Positions 1 through 12,580 of a stretch of 64,000 nucleotides of DNA are shown piece by piece. The translations under genes and the position numbers were made by a program. The stretch spans positions 54,894,025 to 54,958,024 of the forward strand of contig CP136068.1 of NCBI GenBank assembly GCA_032622095.1. Reading direction: 5' to 3'. The DNA is from Siphonodentalium dalli. Taxonomy: Eukaryota > Mollusca > Scaphopoda > Gadilida > Siphonodentaliidae. Every line of letters begins with the position of its first letter. The stretch's first letter is position 1. The notes below the pieces were generated by a model. It ran no database searches, had not been told where the DNA came from, and saw only the letters and a program-made list of their open reading frames with translations.

Positions 1-2200
1 AAAGTGCATCTGTATTCAAGATGGCAACCAAAATGGTTGCCAAAATTTATAAATCACTAAAATTTTCTTTGATATCACTCCTAATGTGCGATTTAGTGAA
101 TATAGGTGAATATATTTGCTCCGTGTTGGCGTAATAACATGGAGATATGAAACAATGTGAATAGCTTGTGAACAATGGCTGTTTATACTCAAGAATTCGA
201 GAGAATGAAACGACGAAAATGAGATGAAATCATCAAAATGGCAACCATGAACAATTTAAGAGTTGGCATTGAGTCTGGGAGGAAAATTTAGATAGTGAAA
301 TGATTATGTTTCGCGACCAATAATACCATTGGATCACACTTCCTCTTGACGGTGCAATTTGGACCTCAAAATCCAAGATGGCTCCCAAAACAGCGACCGA
401 AATTCTAATAATTGATGATTTTTCACACTCGCCTCTTAACTCTTTGATTGCCAGGGGCCGATATTATCGGCCCAAATGTCCGGTCGGTCAATTGCCAGGG
501 CCGATATTATCGGCCATAATTGTAACCGTAATTATTTTGATCACAACTGTATGACAATAATAAAAAAGTTTTTCAAGTTTCATAAAATTATTGTTTTAAT
601 TGTTTCTAATTAAATTCTGCAGTATATATCTGATTTTTAATCCTTTTTAAGACGTTTGAAAATTAAAATAATGAAATAAGTTTGTAAACAAAATGTAAGA
701 TCCGCAGTCGGAAATCCAAAATGGCCGACAATTTCAGAAAAATATTTTTAGACAAATATTTATATGAAAGATCTGCATTTTACCAATGCATTAATTAATT
801 TAAACATGATAGTATGACAACCTGACATTACAATAAAGATTATGTGTCCTTTAGATTGTTTTATTAGTTTTTTTAATAGTCAAAATTGCCGTTTTTGCTG
901 AATGAATCACATATTTTTCAAGGTAAAAACGTAATTCACTAAAGTAAAACAAACGGCGTGATTATAAACTCCCACAGGCCCCAGCGTGCCTCAGTGACAG
1001 TTTAGACCACATGCATATGTGTCATATTTGTTATTTTATTTATAGCACAATGATGATAAGCTTGTAGTTAGAGATTTAATTATATATCACAATTTTTGTT
1101 TTGTTTTTTGACAGTCAAAATTGCCATTTTCCTCAATTAAAAAACCTAGCTATTTTCGTAGTAAACTGTCGCAACTAAAGTCTAAATCGGCTCCTGCATT
1201 GTGTAGCTCCTCACATATGATCCACCTATACCAGAACTAGACCCTAATTTATTCTTACAAGTTTTTAAATAAGAAAGACAGTAGAAAGATTTATCAGATC
1301 ATCATCGTTGGAATACTGTCTCAGAAAACCAATATTGAATATAGCAGGTTGCGGGCCATTTTTCAATTGGATTATTGCAAAAGAATCCTTATTTGGAGTT
1401 ATTTCCCTTGGGTGACAAGGAGTTATGCCCCTTAATTGTCGTGAATATTCTTCGGCAAAATATTCACCTGCAATTCTTTGGCTAATCACCTACATACATG
1501 TCCTTGATATTTGAAACATTATTTCATAAGAAGAAGACTATTATTGTATCATACTTTTCCACAATAAAATCAGTTTTCTCGTAAATTCTCCGGCAATTTA
1601 GGTGTAAAATTAGCTCGGCAACAAAAGAGTTAAATTATTCACAGCGGTTTGAAATCGGTGGCTACTAGCAACCTTATTTTGAATAAATTATACTATCTAA
1701 TCATTCGACAACCATGATATGTTAGATTAACATATTATTATCCATATGAATCTAAATTCAGGATGGTGACTCAGATGGTTACCAAAATGGAGAAATCATC
1801 CAAATTTGCTAGTTTTCATTTATAACGCTCCTAATGTGGGTTTCAGTGACTACTGGTAAACACATTTGTTCCCCTGTTGACAAAAGTGCCAGGATTGCTG
1901 ATACAATCTGAATTTTTTATTATCTGATACAATATGAATATTTTGCGAACAGTAGCTCCGAGATTTCATGAGAATGGAAACAGAAACCATGAAAAGTAGA
2001 TAAATTCATCTGATGTTGACCTATTTGAAAATATCCAAGTCTGAATATATGCTGATTACATCCATCATTACATGTACATCGGAAATGTCCTGATTGGGTG
2101 ACTCGACTGGAGAAAAATCCATACCTCAACAATAAGGCTGTCGGTATTGAGCAAAACTTTAATTACTTCCCCTTGATATCGCCCCCTTATGGGGTTTGGA
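1..2200 (+). repeat. Diverged array of ~350-bp units, forward orientation
   Basis: The anchor 'caagatggcaaccaaaatgg' (near 19) recurs in altered form near 373 (ccaagatggctcccaaaac), 716 (ccaaaatggccgacaa) and 1762, about 350 bp or multiples of it apart. A second anchor, 'gatatcactcctaatgtg' near 68, recurs near 1823 and 2174. Copies are strongly diverged, with indels. The array enters from outside the window, so its left edge is unseen. The reverse complement of the same unit forms the array at 6400-7850. I see no coding frame of note. Confidence 0.6.
448..515. repeat. Two copies of a 17-nt perfect dyad
   Basis: GGCCGATATTATCGGCC occurs at 456-472 and 499-515. Each is an 8-bp stem around one T, and each is preceded by 'tTGCCAGG'. 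The copies are 43 bp apart, inside the ~350-bp array but not present in its other units. Function unknown. Confidence 0.7.
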
Positions 2201-2801
2201 TAAGAATTTGTCACTTGACTCCTGTATTGCTCATGTAATGCCATCACACTAAGTCAATTCTACCGAAATTCAGCTGCTCACGGAAATTAATTTAATGGAC
2301 ATCACACAATGCAGTACCCAAAACAGTAGCGGCCTATAATGCGTTGACATTACAGACATCTTCCATGATAACAAGCTTAATAATTAGTGTATACTAAGTC
2401 CAAATAGCTAATATTTGTGTGATTCGTTCTTATTAATATACATGTACAAAAACACAGGGTATACTTTTGTGAAACTGAGAAAATTTACAATTGCTCGTCC
2501 TTGAATAACATCTAGTTCAAATTGTGTGTGCATCGGGGGATTATATGACAGTAATTGCTTTGTCGCAGACTACCAAACGAGAGCGTTCAGATGTGAGCTC
2601 TATGTGTTTCTGCGAAGAAGAATCGCATTGGCTAATTTCTACCAGACCTCTGCTTATTACATGCGATCTATAGCGACTAGAGATAAATTATGTTCAGGTT
2701 CATACCAAAACAGAAACTGCTGTGGAGCTCTGGACAGCTCATATGCCAATTCACTGACTCCACACCCAAGATTTGCGAAAGCGTGGCTGATTTTTATCGA
2801 G
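2200..2801. other. Unassigned sequence
   Basis: No repeat, RNA gene or convincing coding region is visible. The longest frame (2526-2819, plus, 97 codons) starts on GTG, matches no family I know and runs into the adjacent element's terminus, so I do not call it a gene. Confidence 0.5.
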
Positions 2802-4440
2802 CTACTCTCCCCTGCCTAATAATAGTGATGGCCAAATAATAGTGATGGTGCACATTTTCGGGTGTTATTAATAATAGTGATGGTGCCAAATAATAGTGAT
2901 GGCGCACAATGATGGCATTTTACCATATTTCTACTATAAATGAAGCAGAATGTAGGCCTTAATTAATTTGGCATTGTTGGGCAAGTTCCCATGCATGCAA
3001 GTTGTTCTCATTGGCTCCTTTAATAATGACAGTAAGTAATTTGGTAACAGTACCAGTCTGAGTAAGGTAAAGTACTGTGGTGATTGTAGCCAGGTTGGGT
3101 GGAAGCAGGCACGGCTTTCTCAAAATCACAGCGAGGCTGCCAAGGAGGCCTCGCTAAATAATTTGCGAGGCTGCCTCACCTTTTTTGGGGCTGATTTTTT
3201 ATAAACTCTAAAGATAGCCTTAAATTGGCTATTTTGACTGCTCTGTCGGCAAGTTGATTCTTTTGTTGTAACGAATATTTGTTTTTCTTTTTCCACGTTT
3301 GAGTGTGAGGTTCACCCATCTTGAGGTCCACAAACAAAAACAAAACTATTTTAATTTTCCCATTTTCGTCTGCTGTAGAATTATTTTAAATTCCAGATTG
3401 GAAACAAAAACGGAACAATAACGGAACGCGCGGTTTGAAATGCTGTAATGGAGCTTATAAAACGGACCACATTAATTCAACCAGTTCTATAATGCGAAAA
3501 ACAAATATAGTGGGGAAACTTCTATTATTATTTATGATAAATAAAGTTCGGCATTTTGATCAGTGACAATGAGTAAAAGGTGGAACTTGCGGGAAATTAG
3601 TTGGCATATCGGTTGCATCATCCATCAATATTTCGCTCGAGATGTAAATTAGAGTTATCTTTCTTATGTCGCACATCGGCTATTTAAAATCCGACATAAA
3701 ACTTAAATCCGACATAAAACGTAAGTTGTGGTTAATAATGTGGAACTGTTGCCAAGTCATCGCATTCATAATTAAACTGTGCTTTGAATACACGGACATG
3801 TTATTGTATTGCTTTATTGCATAGATTTAAATACATGTTCCTGTGTACACACAGAAGCTACTGCGGTGTCGTAACTTTCCATTTATAGCCAAAACCAGTC
3901 ACGCATGTGTGCACACGACTCACAGCTTCTGTGTCTTCATGATAGCGCATAATTGGGTCACGATAACAGTATTGTTTGGAGAAGTCGGCCACGTCAAGTT
4001 AAATTAGTTCATCAGTTGTCACTCAGATTAGTTTCACTGATTATTTTATAATATAAGCCTGGTGATGTGATTTTAGCATTAAGTCCCGTTTTGATAGTAG
4101 AAGTCGGTTCCGTCCCAACGATAATTAGTTGTCACTGTGTGATTATAAGCTTTGATGAGTTGTAATTAACTGCGATAATCCGTCTGTTTATACACGGACA
4201 TCATGATCTAGAGGCCTAAATCCTGTTAGGAATGAGATTCTCCCACATTCCTGTCAACTTGTCAAGTGCACTTCTATTTTTTTTAGTGAGCTGCACGTTT
4301 TTTCTAACTTTTTGACTGAAAATTCCGCGACTTTGCAAGAACTTTAAATAATCGTGATGGCGCCTAATAATCGTGATGCTGTCGTATTTTTCTTTAAATA
4401 AATAAACGTGACGTCACGTTTATTTGGCAGGAGAGAGTAG
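2802..4440. mobile_element. 1.64-kb TIR element, non-autonomous
   Basis: CTACTCTCCCCTGCC at 2802-2816 pairs with the inverted copy GGCAGGAGAGAGTAG at 4426-4440 (one mismatch in 15). Just inside the left end, AATAATAGTGATGG occurs four times (about 2818, 2836, 2869, 2889). Inside the right end the direct-orientation variant AATAATCGTGATG occurs twice (about 4347, 4365). A 26-bp perfect palindrome, AAATAAACGTGAC plus its complement, sits at 4400-4425 beside the right TIR. No target-site duplication is evident and no transposase frame is present. I infer a decayed or non-autonomous DNA transposon of unknown superfamily. Confidence 0.55.
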
Positions 4441-6400
4441 GATAGGAAGATAGCCTCATATAATGAGTTCAATTGGTATACATGTGTATTTGAGTTCCAC
4501 AGAGATATTTTTCTGGACATCGCATATACTGCAAGTTCGTTCCGTGTATGATCCCCACCTACCTGTGCAGAACTTATGCACTCATCAAGTTTATATTAGA
4601 TACACCCATGTCATATTTGTCACATGTGTTATCGAAGTTCTTTCATGCTTGCGTTATGCGGTCTCGTCAAAATGTCATACAAGAAACATATTCACAACAA
4701 ATTTTCTTTAAATGCCTGCATTTCTGCAATTGTATCGGCATTCGGCATTGTTCCAGAAAAAATTGATAATAATTTCTCGCACCAATGCACAGTTCGACTT
4801 GGCTGTAGAGGCAATTCAACTCACCGACATGTTGAGGTACATGTATTATTATTGGGTGGAAAGTTTGTAGTATTCTTTCCAGATGTTTTATACAGGAACA
4901 TTTGATATCCCACTACAATGAAATCAGGTCTGCAGAAAACTCAGGTCGTTAAACGTTGAAATCTTATACCTTCGGAAGTTCCTGAGCAATAGTGTAAGTA
5001 AATTTCAGTTATGGACTCTTCAAATAGCTTACAATCCACAATCTTCTCTCAACTCAAACATAACATTGTTATCTATTACTTCCAACCAGAAAATTCTATA
5101 AACTACATTTGTTCGATGGACAATTAAAGGATTTCGTTCGAGATTGCGGGGTTTCTGTGATTCGAAGATCTTTACTTTCTGTGAACTAACAGTTGATGTA
5201 TAATGCTAATGAATGTCCCCATGTGGACGTTTTGCAAGAAATCTTAATAAACGTTCCATTAAATTATCTTGATGACCCGTCACTGTATTCACTACTTCGA
5301 TGCACCATCATATGGCATGGATCAAAGATGAGCTTCTGGTGTTTCGATGAGGTATTTCATCACTAAATATCCAGGCACTAGGCATAGGCATTTTGATTTC
5401 ACGATACGTTTTCGTTAACAAACAAGAAGAAGTTGAGGAGCCGTTATTGTCATTTGCTGGGCTCGACATGGAGAATGACAAACCTTAGGCTATTTTTGCC
5501 CGATACTGATGTATTGACATATTCTAAAATAAACTGACAAGCATTAACTCAGTTATGTGCACAGTTCTGTTAGAGTACATCGAAGTGAATGAGCAATGTA
5601 TCTGCTATGAGGTCAGCGGCCATATTGAAATTTATTTATTAAATCTGTATTATGGACTCTCCATTCCACAACCCGAAGCAAACATTCTATATGGAGTCTC
5701 TGATATGCAGTCAGAGAGCTTTGTGGTGAGCTCTGTTAGCTTGCGAGATGAGTTTGTAATTCAACTGTAGTTGCTGGGGTGAGTTGGTTGTAAATAGACT
5801 ACCATCAATGTGACCATCTATTGGACGAAGTAACAAGAGTGGTACATGTGCTGACTCACGTCTTGAGAAGTGTGACAATGTCTCAACTATTCAAACGAAT
5901 TTCGGGTGATGAAACACAGTTATGCCAAAAACAAGAAACTAAACAATGCAATCTCCCCTTATTGTATCTTATTAGACACAACTGTTTCATAATTAGATAC
6001 GAAATAATGTTTGCACTAACATGTAATGCCTGTGTATTTCTAAGTTGAGCAATTATATTTCCCGGTAGAAGTATGATAGCAATGCAACTTCGACTTCGAT
6101 GAAGTCAAGGTATGGTATTGTTCCTTAATCTTCTAAGTTTTTGTGGCCGGGCGAAATCAACGTGGTCAACAATTCATCAAGAATAGGCAACGAATAAAAC
6201 AGATCTGCCCCAAACGAAATAATATAGCCATAAAGTTGGATTTCTGTCTGTATTATGACTGCATGGGATTCTTTTGCGGTCGAGTACTCGTTATGCTCTT
6301 ATAATGATACAGTCAGCACATATCCGGTTTGACTTCCTTCCCAGGAAACGAGCGGGATCGTTTAAATTATATTGGGCAATTTCATGTTAGGTTTCTAAGA
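4441..6400. other. Unassigned AT-rich sequence
   Basis: About 2 kb with only short frames (up to 93 codons, overlapping in different frames at 4463-4905) that lack recognisable domains. No tandem repeat or TIR was found by eye. It lies between the two opposed ~350-bp arrays. Confidence 0.5.
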
Positions 6401-7850
6401 GTCCATTCTGATATATTCTCGATTATAAACAAACTATGTTTGGTCAAACATAGTCACAATATACCTTAACATGATAGTATCTAATTTAGATTGGGAGAAT
6501 ATATCCACCTCCTTTGCTAAATGCCGTTTGAGAATATAAACATTTGTCACATTTTATAACTGAGTTTTGGCGGCCATTCTGGCGACCATCTTGGGTCAAA
6601 TAGATCAATGTCGAGTGTAATTGAATTACACTAACGATATTTAAAACTGTGTACACTTTTGTTTATTTTATTATGCCTATTTCTGTCCAATGTTAATCTA
6701 GAACCTCGAGAAGCAAGTTTAGTTGTGCAATTACATAGCGCATAATTTAATTTGCATTTTTCGGAGTATGGACAACAATTAGACACAAATTACAGCAAAA
6801 TATGTTTTCCAAAGTACTTGGTGTCCTAACTGATAAAAACAAAGACAAGTCCTACTCAACACAGTTTACAAATAACCGAAAATGATGTAAGGGCATGTGT
6901 AACAATTCAACACATTTCTATATTTCGGTCGCCATTTTGACTGCCATCTTGGTTTTTTTATCAATCTTGTTCTTTCAAAAGGAAGCTTGGTGCAATTTTA
7001 TCATTGCCGCAGAAATATTTTTCATTTTCTGTGTTAAATTTTCTTCCTCACTCAGTGCCCATTCTACAATTTTGTGTGGCTGCCATGAAGATGATTTGAC
7101 TTAATTTTCGTGGTATAATTCTGTTGAATTCTCGGGTATAAGCAGATATATGGTTCACCAAATTTACAAATTATTCCATAAGTCCATGGATTTCCGCGAA
7201 AAAGTAGCACTTATTCACATATATTTACTTTTCCCCAACACATGAGTGATATCAATAAAAATTGGACAGATTTTGGTAATTTCTCCATTATGGCAGCCAT
7301 CTTGGCCGCCATCTTAAACGAAAATGCACTATTTTCAGTGTAACTATATGGCAATTCACATATTTAAAACATTTTTACATTATCTTCATCAAATTCAGTT
7401 ATTTTCTGTTCAACTCTTGGCTAGAATCACATAATTGAATTTTGATTAACTTTCATAGCACATTTTTGAAATCACATTTTAAAGATAGCTGGCAGGAATG
7501 AGATCCGAAATATGACATATTATGTTGTAGAAATGGTTGGATACTAGAATTTAATCAAATTTAGGTCTTTATTCGTTACAAATTTCAAACATCGGTTAAT
7601 GATTCAAGAGGAAAGTGTGAAAAATCATCAATTTTCCGATTTTCGGTCGCCATTTTGGCAGCCATCTTGGATTATGGTGGCCACTTTTTCTGTCAAATGG
7701 AAGTATGGTGTATTAGTTTCACGTTAGTGGTGAGATAATCAAATTATTATAATAAATTCACAAGTAGATATCAATCAAACTGACTCAGTGCATACTATGA
7801 AATTGTGTATGGCGGCCATCTTGATGACGTCATAAATCCACCCAGTCGCG
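6400..7850 (-). repeat. Diverged array of ~360-bp units, reverse orientation
   Basis: The anchor 'ggtcgccattttggcagccatcttgg' appears in variants near 6570, 6928, 7287 and 7648, spaced about 358-361 bp, with a last partial copy near 7810. The reverse complement of 7605-7672 matches 369-440 closely, including 'attgatgatttttcacac', so this is the same family as 1-2200 on the other strand. Frames here are short and incidental. Confidence 0.6.
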
Positions 7851-8187
7851 ACCCCAAGGTGTCTAACATTTGTTTTCTGGTGCCTGAGATATCAAGCAAC
7901 GTCATTGGCATAGTCGCTATATTTCTTCACAAAGTGCACACAGGAGTACATAAGAGCCTCTACTAATGTATACAACTAGACTAAACGTGTTTGTCATGGG
8001 GAAATGTCCATATCGGTACCATTAGAACAAGAAATATGTGACAGACAAATCATGGTGGGGAATCACGGGGTTTAGGGGTTGGTGTGTACCACACATATAC
8101 CGATAAAATGACCAAGGCTAGTGAAAACGCACAAATAACATAATATATGAGGAACTGACACAAAACACAGCATTTTGATTGTTACGA

Positions 8188-8408
8188 GCATATGATAGTT
8201 TATTTTTAAACAAGTTGATACCTTATTTGTTTTCTATAACATTCTGACCAAAGTTGCCAGTCAGAGGTGCGTGGAATACACCAGTCCGTACATGTACATC
8301 TTGAAGAATCCTATGACTGACCACTTTGGTCAGAATGTTAGAGAAACCAAATGTGAATTTGGATACAAATGAGGTATCAGCTTGTTTGAAAAATAGTATA
8401 TCATTTGC
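8188..8408. mobile_element. Foldback, ~221 bp
   Basis: The left arm starts at gcatatgatag (8188) and includes 'cattctgaccaaag'. The right arm is its inverted copy, ending 'tatcatttgc' at 8408 and including 'ctttggtcagaatg'. The arms are about 80-90 bp with scattered mismatches, and a short spacer contains ACATGTACAT. It has the form of a foldback or MITE. No target-site duplication is resolved. Confidence 0.6.
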
Positions 8409-9950
8409 TAGTGGCTGATAAAATACTACTTAATACACAATGTATGTCATATCTTAGTTTATTACCTTTTTCCTCATTTATGATTGCGTTTTTGATCGCC
8501 TCGACACATTTTGAATGCGTGATACTCATCAACTCGAAAACCACGTGATACCCCACCGTACAAATGTTAGTTAGACGTGTTTGACGATTTATTGCAACGA
8601 TGACAACTGTTCGAATGTGGAACTATTTCGTTCATCATTTGTGAAGCGGCTATTGTTTACGTGCTACGAAATGTGCAAGTAATCCCAGTTTCGCTTTGGG
8701 GTCTTCATTTGATGAAATGTGTTCACACAATTAGTCATTTATAATTAATTAAATAGGTAAAGTAATCGTGGGTAGGATGAGATAGGGAAATTTCACCCAG
8801 CTATCCCACATGGGCTGCCTGTGCTAAAATGTGTAGGGGTGGGAGAAAGACATATCCCGGGAATCCAGAGATGTCATTGCTATGATTTAAAGTGGTTAGG
8901 TCCCTATCTCCTAATCGGAATAACCACGGATTTCAACAATTAGTACCAAATTATTTATGATTTCCAACTGTTAAATTTCTGGCTTATGAAATTAAGTATT
9001 TTTATTGATGAACATCGGCAGTGACATCATACTGCAGGGATATTCTGTTTAGCTATGGTAAATTCGAAGGATACATGTATCAGAATCTTTCAGACTGTTG
9101 AAAACAACGCTTTTCTAGATAGTCTGGGTTCATGTTAATATTTATCAATAATTAAAACTATACCATAAAATAAAATCATTGTGAACACTTACTTCTTACC
9201 ACCGATTGCAGACAGCTGTGGAGACTTCCTTCTGTATGCTTTGTTTCCTGCTGTGTTCATTTTATCAGCTCATCTCAAGCATTCACAAAAAGCATGGAAC
9301 TTCACCCCTATGGTAACTTACTATTGTTAGGTTTAAAGACATACCCGGTACCCACACCTGAAATAAGAAATAGGATCTGCATTGGCATCATTGACATATA
9401 TTCAGAGTATTATACACAATGTATACTATCAAACTTGAACAACTGCCCTCATAATTGGCTACAGCAAACAGCGATGCCCAAGCCATGTGCTGAAGCAAAC
9501 TGGGCCATGGCAAAGGGTTGCCATAGTGGAATGCCGAAGCCAAACAATATGATTTAAGACGACTGTGACAGTTTTTACTAGTAACCTGATATTATACTAA
9601 CAGACCACTACCATCAGTAAAAATCTCCATGAATGTCAGCAACAGCTCAAATCCTCAAGAAAGTCATTGTTTTCCATTATTTTTGCTTTCATTTAATTAA
9701 GATTTTTGGTTTGACAAGCGTTAAAGCAGACGGACAATTGACATACTCTGAACAGTTCCGTGAACATGAAAAATCACTTCTGGTTTGTCAATTTTATACG
9801 ATATTCCGCACGAGCAGTTGTTCCAGATACATGTACACTCGTTACAATAGAACACACCCGTGGACATCAAACTGAACGCACCGGATAATATTTCTGAAAC
9901 GGGTGACCTAATTTCAAAGGATACTGATATGGATTTCAAAGGATACTGAG
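8409..9950. other. Unassigned sequence
   Basis: No repeat or gene family is recognised. Frames of 80-87 codons at 9294-9557 and 9633-9875 (plus) lack recognisable domains. Confidence 0.45.
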
Positions 9951-9959
9951 GCCTAAAAT

Positions 9960-11025
9960 GAAAGTGTCAATGACACTGTAGCTCAACTTGGAAAGGGAAT
10001 AATTTCATGTGTTACAGTCAATGGAGCGATTAGGAATGCGGAAAGTTGAAATGTCTAAGTAATACTAGATTATCAACATGAAGAGATATCTATAAAGTAA
10101 AATCCAAGATGGTTGCTGGCTATATTTTCTAATGAAAATCAAGAACATTTGATAGCTTCCATCTAGTAGATCAATATCAAGATTAAAATGAAGTTTGGTG
10201 ATGATCGGATGAGGGAAGTGGACTGTAGGATGTGCCAAAGAGTAATATCCAAGATGGCTGCAAACATACATGTTTTATGGCCGAATGACCCCAAAATGAC
10301 TCGTTCCTATCTACATGTCAATGTTAATAGCCATGACAAATTTCATGATGATCCAACCAAAGGTACGACCTGTACCAAAGGATTTAGTCACGCAAAGAGT
10401 AAAATCCAAGATGGCTGCCGGCATGTTTTATAGCCAAATGACCCCAAAATGAAACGTTCCCATCTGCATGTCAATATTAACATCCACGACAAATTTTGTG
10501 ATGATTAGATTGAATTTTGAAATAAAAGATGGCAGCTGGCAGCCATGATTTTTTGTAGAATCACGCCAAAATGACTCGTTCCCATCCACATGTCAATGCC
10601 AACAGCCATGACAAATTTCATAATGATCCGACCAAAGCTACAACTTGTAGCCTGTGCCAAAGGATTTAGTCATGCAAAGAGTAAAATACAAGATGGCTGC
10701 CAGCGGCCATGTTTTATGGCCGAATGTCCCCAAAATGACTCGTTCCCATCTACATGTCAATATTAACATCCATGACAAATTTCATGATGATCAGACAAAC
10801 AATACGGCCTGTAGCCCGTGCTAATGGATTGAATTTTGAAATCCATTAGCACGTTCCCATCTAGATGTCAATGTCAACAGCTATGACAAATTTCATAATG
10901 ATCCGACCAAAGGTACGACCTGTAGCCCGTGCTAAAGGAAATTATTGACAGACACGCACACACGGACAACGGATACCAAGCCATGGCAATAGCTCAAACT
11001 TTACAAAGTTAAGTTGAGCTAAAAA
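9960..11025 (+). repeat. Dispersed repeat with 'aatccaagatggctgcc' sub-units and a 3' tail
   Basis: The motif 'aatccaagatggctgccggc' recurs in variants near 10100, 10247, 10403, 10525 and 10685, alternating with 'tcgttcccatctacatgtca' and 'gacaaatttcatgatgatc'. An extra dyad at 10818-10852 pairs 'gtgctaatggatt' with its complement. The block ends in 'gacagacacgcacacacgg', then 'agctcaaactttacaaag' and 'ttgagctaaaaa', a 3'-terminus-like tail with a small hairpin. The reverse complement of 9960-10240 matches 38490-38760 and 53815-54080, so this is another copy of a family inside the 3.5-kb duplicated segment. Class unknown. Confidence 0.6.
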
Positions 11026-11426
11026 TAATACCTTCGTTTCCGGTATTTAAACCCTCCCACGGTTTGCCGGACGGCCCCACCCCATAAACTTTTGCAAAAT
11101 AAAAAAAATTCAAAAGCTCCCAATTACAGTCTGAAAATTTCCAATCTCATTCTTCCAACTGGACTTTATTCTTTCAGTTTTTATTAGTTTAAGTTGCTAA
11201 TTTTAATTCAATGAGTCATTAGCCTAATTAACTTGCAAAATTGCACTCTCAAAACACACCAAACCGGGGTTAGTGGGCTAAGAAACATCCAAAAATGCAA
11301 TTCCTCGAAAATAGGCAACTTTAACCAAAATAAATTTTACACTTTATGGGTATGGGATGTTTATTAACTCATGTTTAGGGGTGTTGATTAACATAAATTA
11401 AAAGGCTTTGGATATAAATGTATATG

Positions 11427-12580
11427 CAGGGTTTCCGCCAGGGGGAAATTAATGAGTCCGGCGAAAATTTTGTTATTTGACACTGAAAAGAAGCCATTTC
11501 CTTGCATCTGAGTGTCCCACAAAGCAATCCAAAGCTACGTATATTATGCAAGTCGATCATTTCGGTGGGTGCATTAATTCTGTTGATGGTATCCAAATAG
11601 TTAGTCATTTAATTACGTACGTAAGACTGCCGTCTGATTGAAAACTATATAAATGAACGAGCTACGAGTTTAATAGTGTTTACAAATTTATATAAACTTA
11701 CAATAAGATTCCAACAGGTATAATGAATCTAAACACTAAAAAGCATCTACGCATTGACCAATAATACCTTGCAAGGAGAATTGAATAAAGTATTTCTTAG
11801 AATTTCAAGTAGCGTCAGTGAAAATAAAACTGACAGGATTATATATTCTGTCAATCGTAAAACTATTTGTGCGCTGTGACGTCATACTGCAGGGTTTGTC
11901 TGCAGGAGATATTTATAGCGGCAAAATACGAATGGTAGCAACTGATGACCACAGCTATAGAACAGAGTTTTTGGCGGGAAATGTGAACATGTGCGTCGTT
12001 GATTGTGCTTGGGGACCCAGGCGGGACAACGAACCTATTAATATACGCATAATAATCAACACACGTAGAGAATCACATGTATTTTACAGGAACTTCACTT
12101 ACATCGAACTCAAAACAAATGATAATACGGCAATAAGATAAATGATCAACATTGAGTAGTTTCATCCACGAAAATCCCGTGCATAAAAATCAGCAATTGG
12201 GGTCTTTGATCCAATTATGTAATCGTACGATAGCACGGGGTCTTCGAGCATGAGTAGCTTCATCCATGGAATCCCGTGCACAAAAATATCCGCACTCAAC
12301 AGTCCGGCATTCTTTGATGTTACCGCAACACGTATTACGCTGTATCTAATGTCGCTATTTGACCCGCTCTTTCTTATTGTTTTTTCGGGAGATGGACTGT
12401 GTTGATTTCATTTTGTCAATATTAATGAAAAGTGTAGATATATAGCCTGTCGACACAGACAAGACTGAATAAGTTTTTAATAGCGTCATTTATTTGTGCA
12501 TGAGCGGGATTTCATGCAACGACCGACGGGGGGGAATGGGTCTGTGGGACGGACCCGCAGCCGGCCTGGCGGAAACCCTG
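11427..12580. mobile_element. hAT-like DNA element, 1154 bp
   Basis: The ends are CAGGGTTTCCGCCAGG at 11427-11442 and its inverted counterpart ending CCTGGCGGAAACCCTG at 12565-12580. GTATATG directly abuts both ends (11420-11426 and 12581-12587), giving a perfect 7-bp direct repeat. The CAGGG terminus and near-8-bp duplication fit the hAT superfamily. No hAT transposase signature is visible, so it is probably non-autonomous. Inside, a segment beginning 'gagtagtttcatccacg' (about 12155) is duplicated near 12250. The boundaries are direct observation. The superfamily is inference. Confidence 0.75.
11818..12141 (+). CDS. Unrecognised 107-codon ORF inside the hAT-like element
   Basis: This is an open frame of 107 codons starting on GTG; the first ATG-initiated product would begin about residue 39 (MVATDDHSYR). 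If the GTG start were used, the N-terminal 25 residues would be hydrophobic and signal-like (LTGLYILSIVKLFV). The rest is polar and mixed, with three Cys in all and no motif I recognise. It sits wholly within the TIR element at 11427-12580. It lacks the C-terminal dimerisation signature expected of hAT transposases. It may be a chance frame, a captured host exon, or an accessory ORF of the autonomous parent. Coding status is unproven. Confidence 0.2.
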   Translation: MKIKLTGLYILSIVKLFVRCDVILQGLSAGDIYSGKIRMVATDDHSYRTEFLAGNVNMCVVDCAWGPRRDNEPINIRIIINTRRESHVFYRNFTYIELKTNDNTAIR

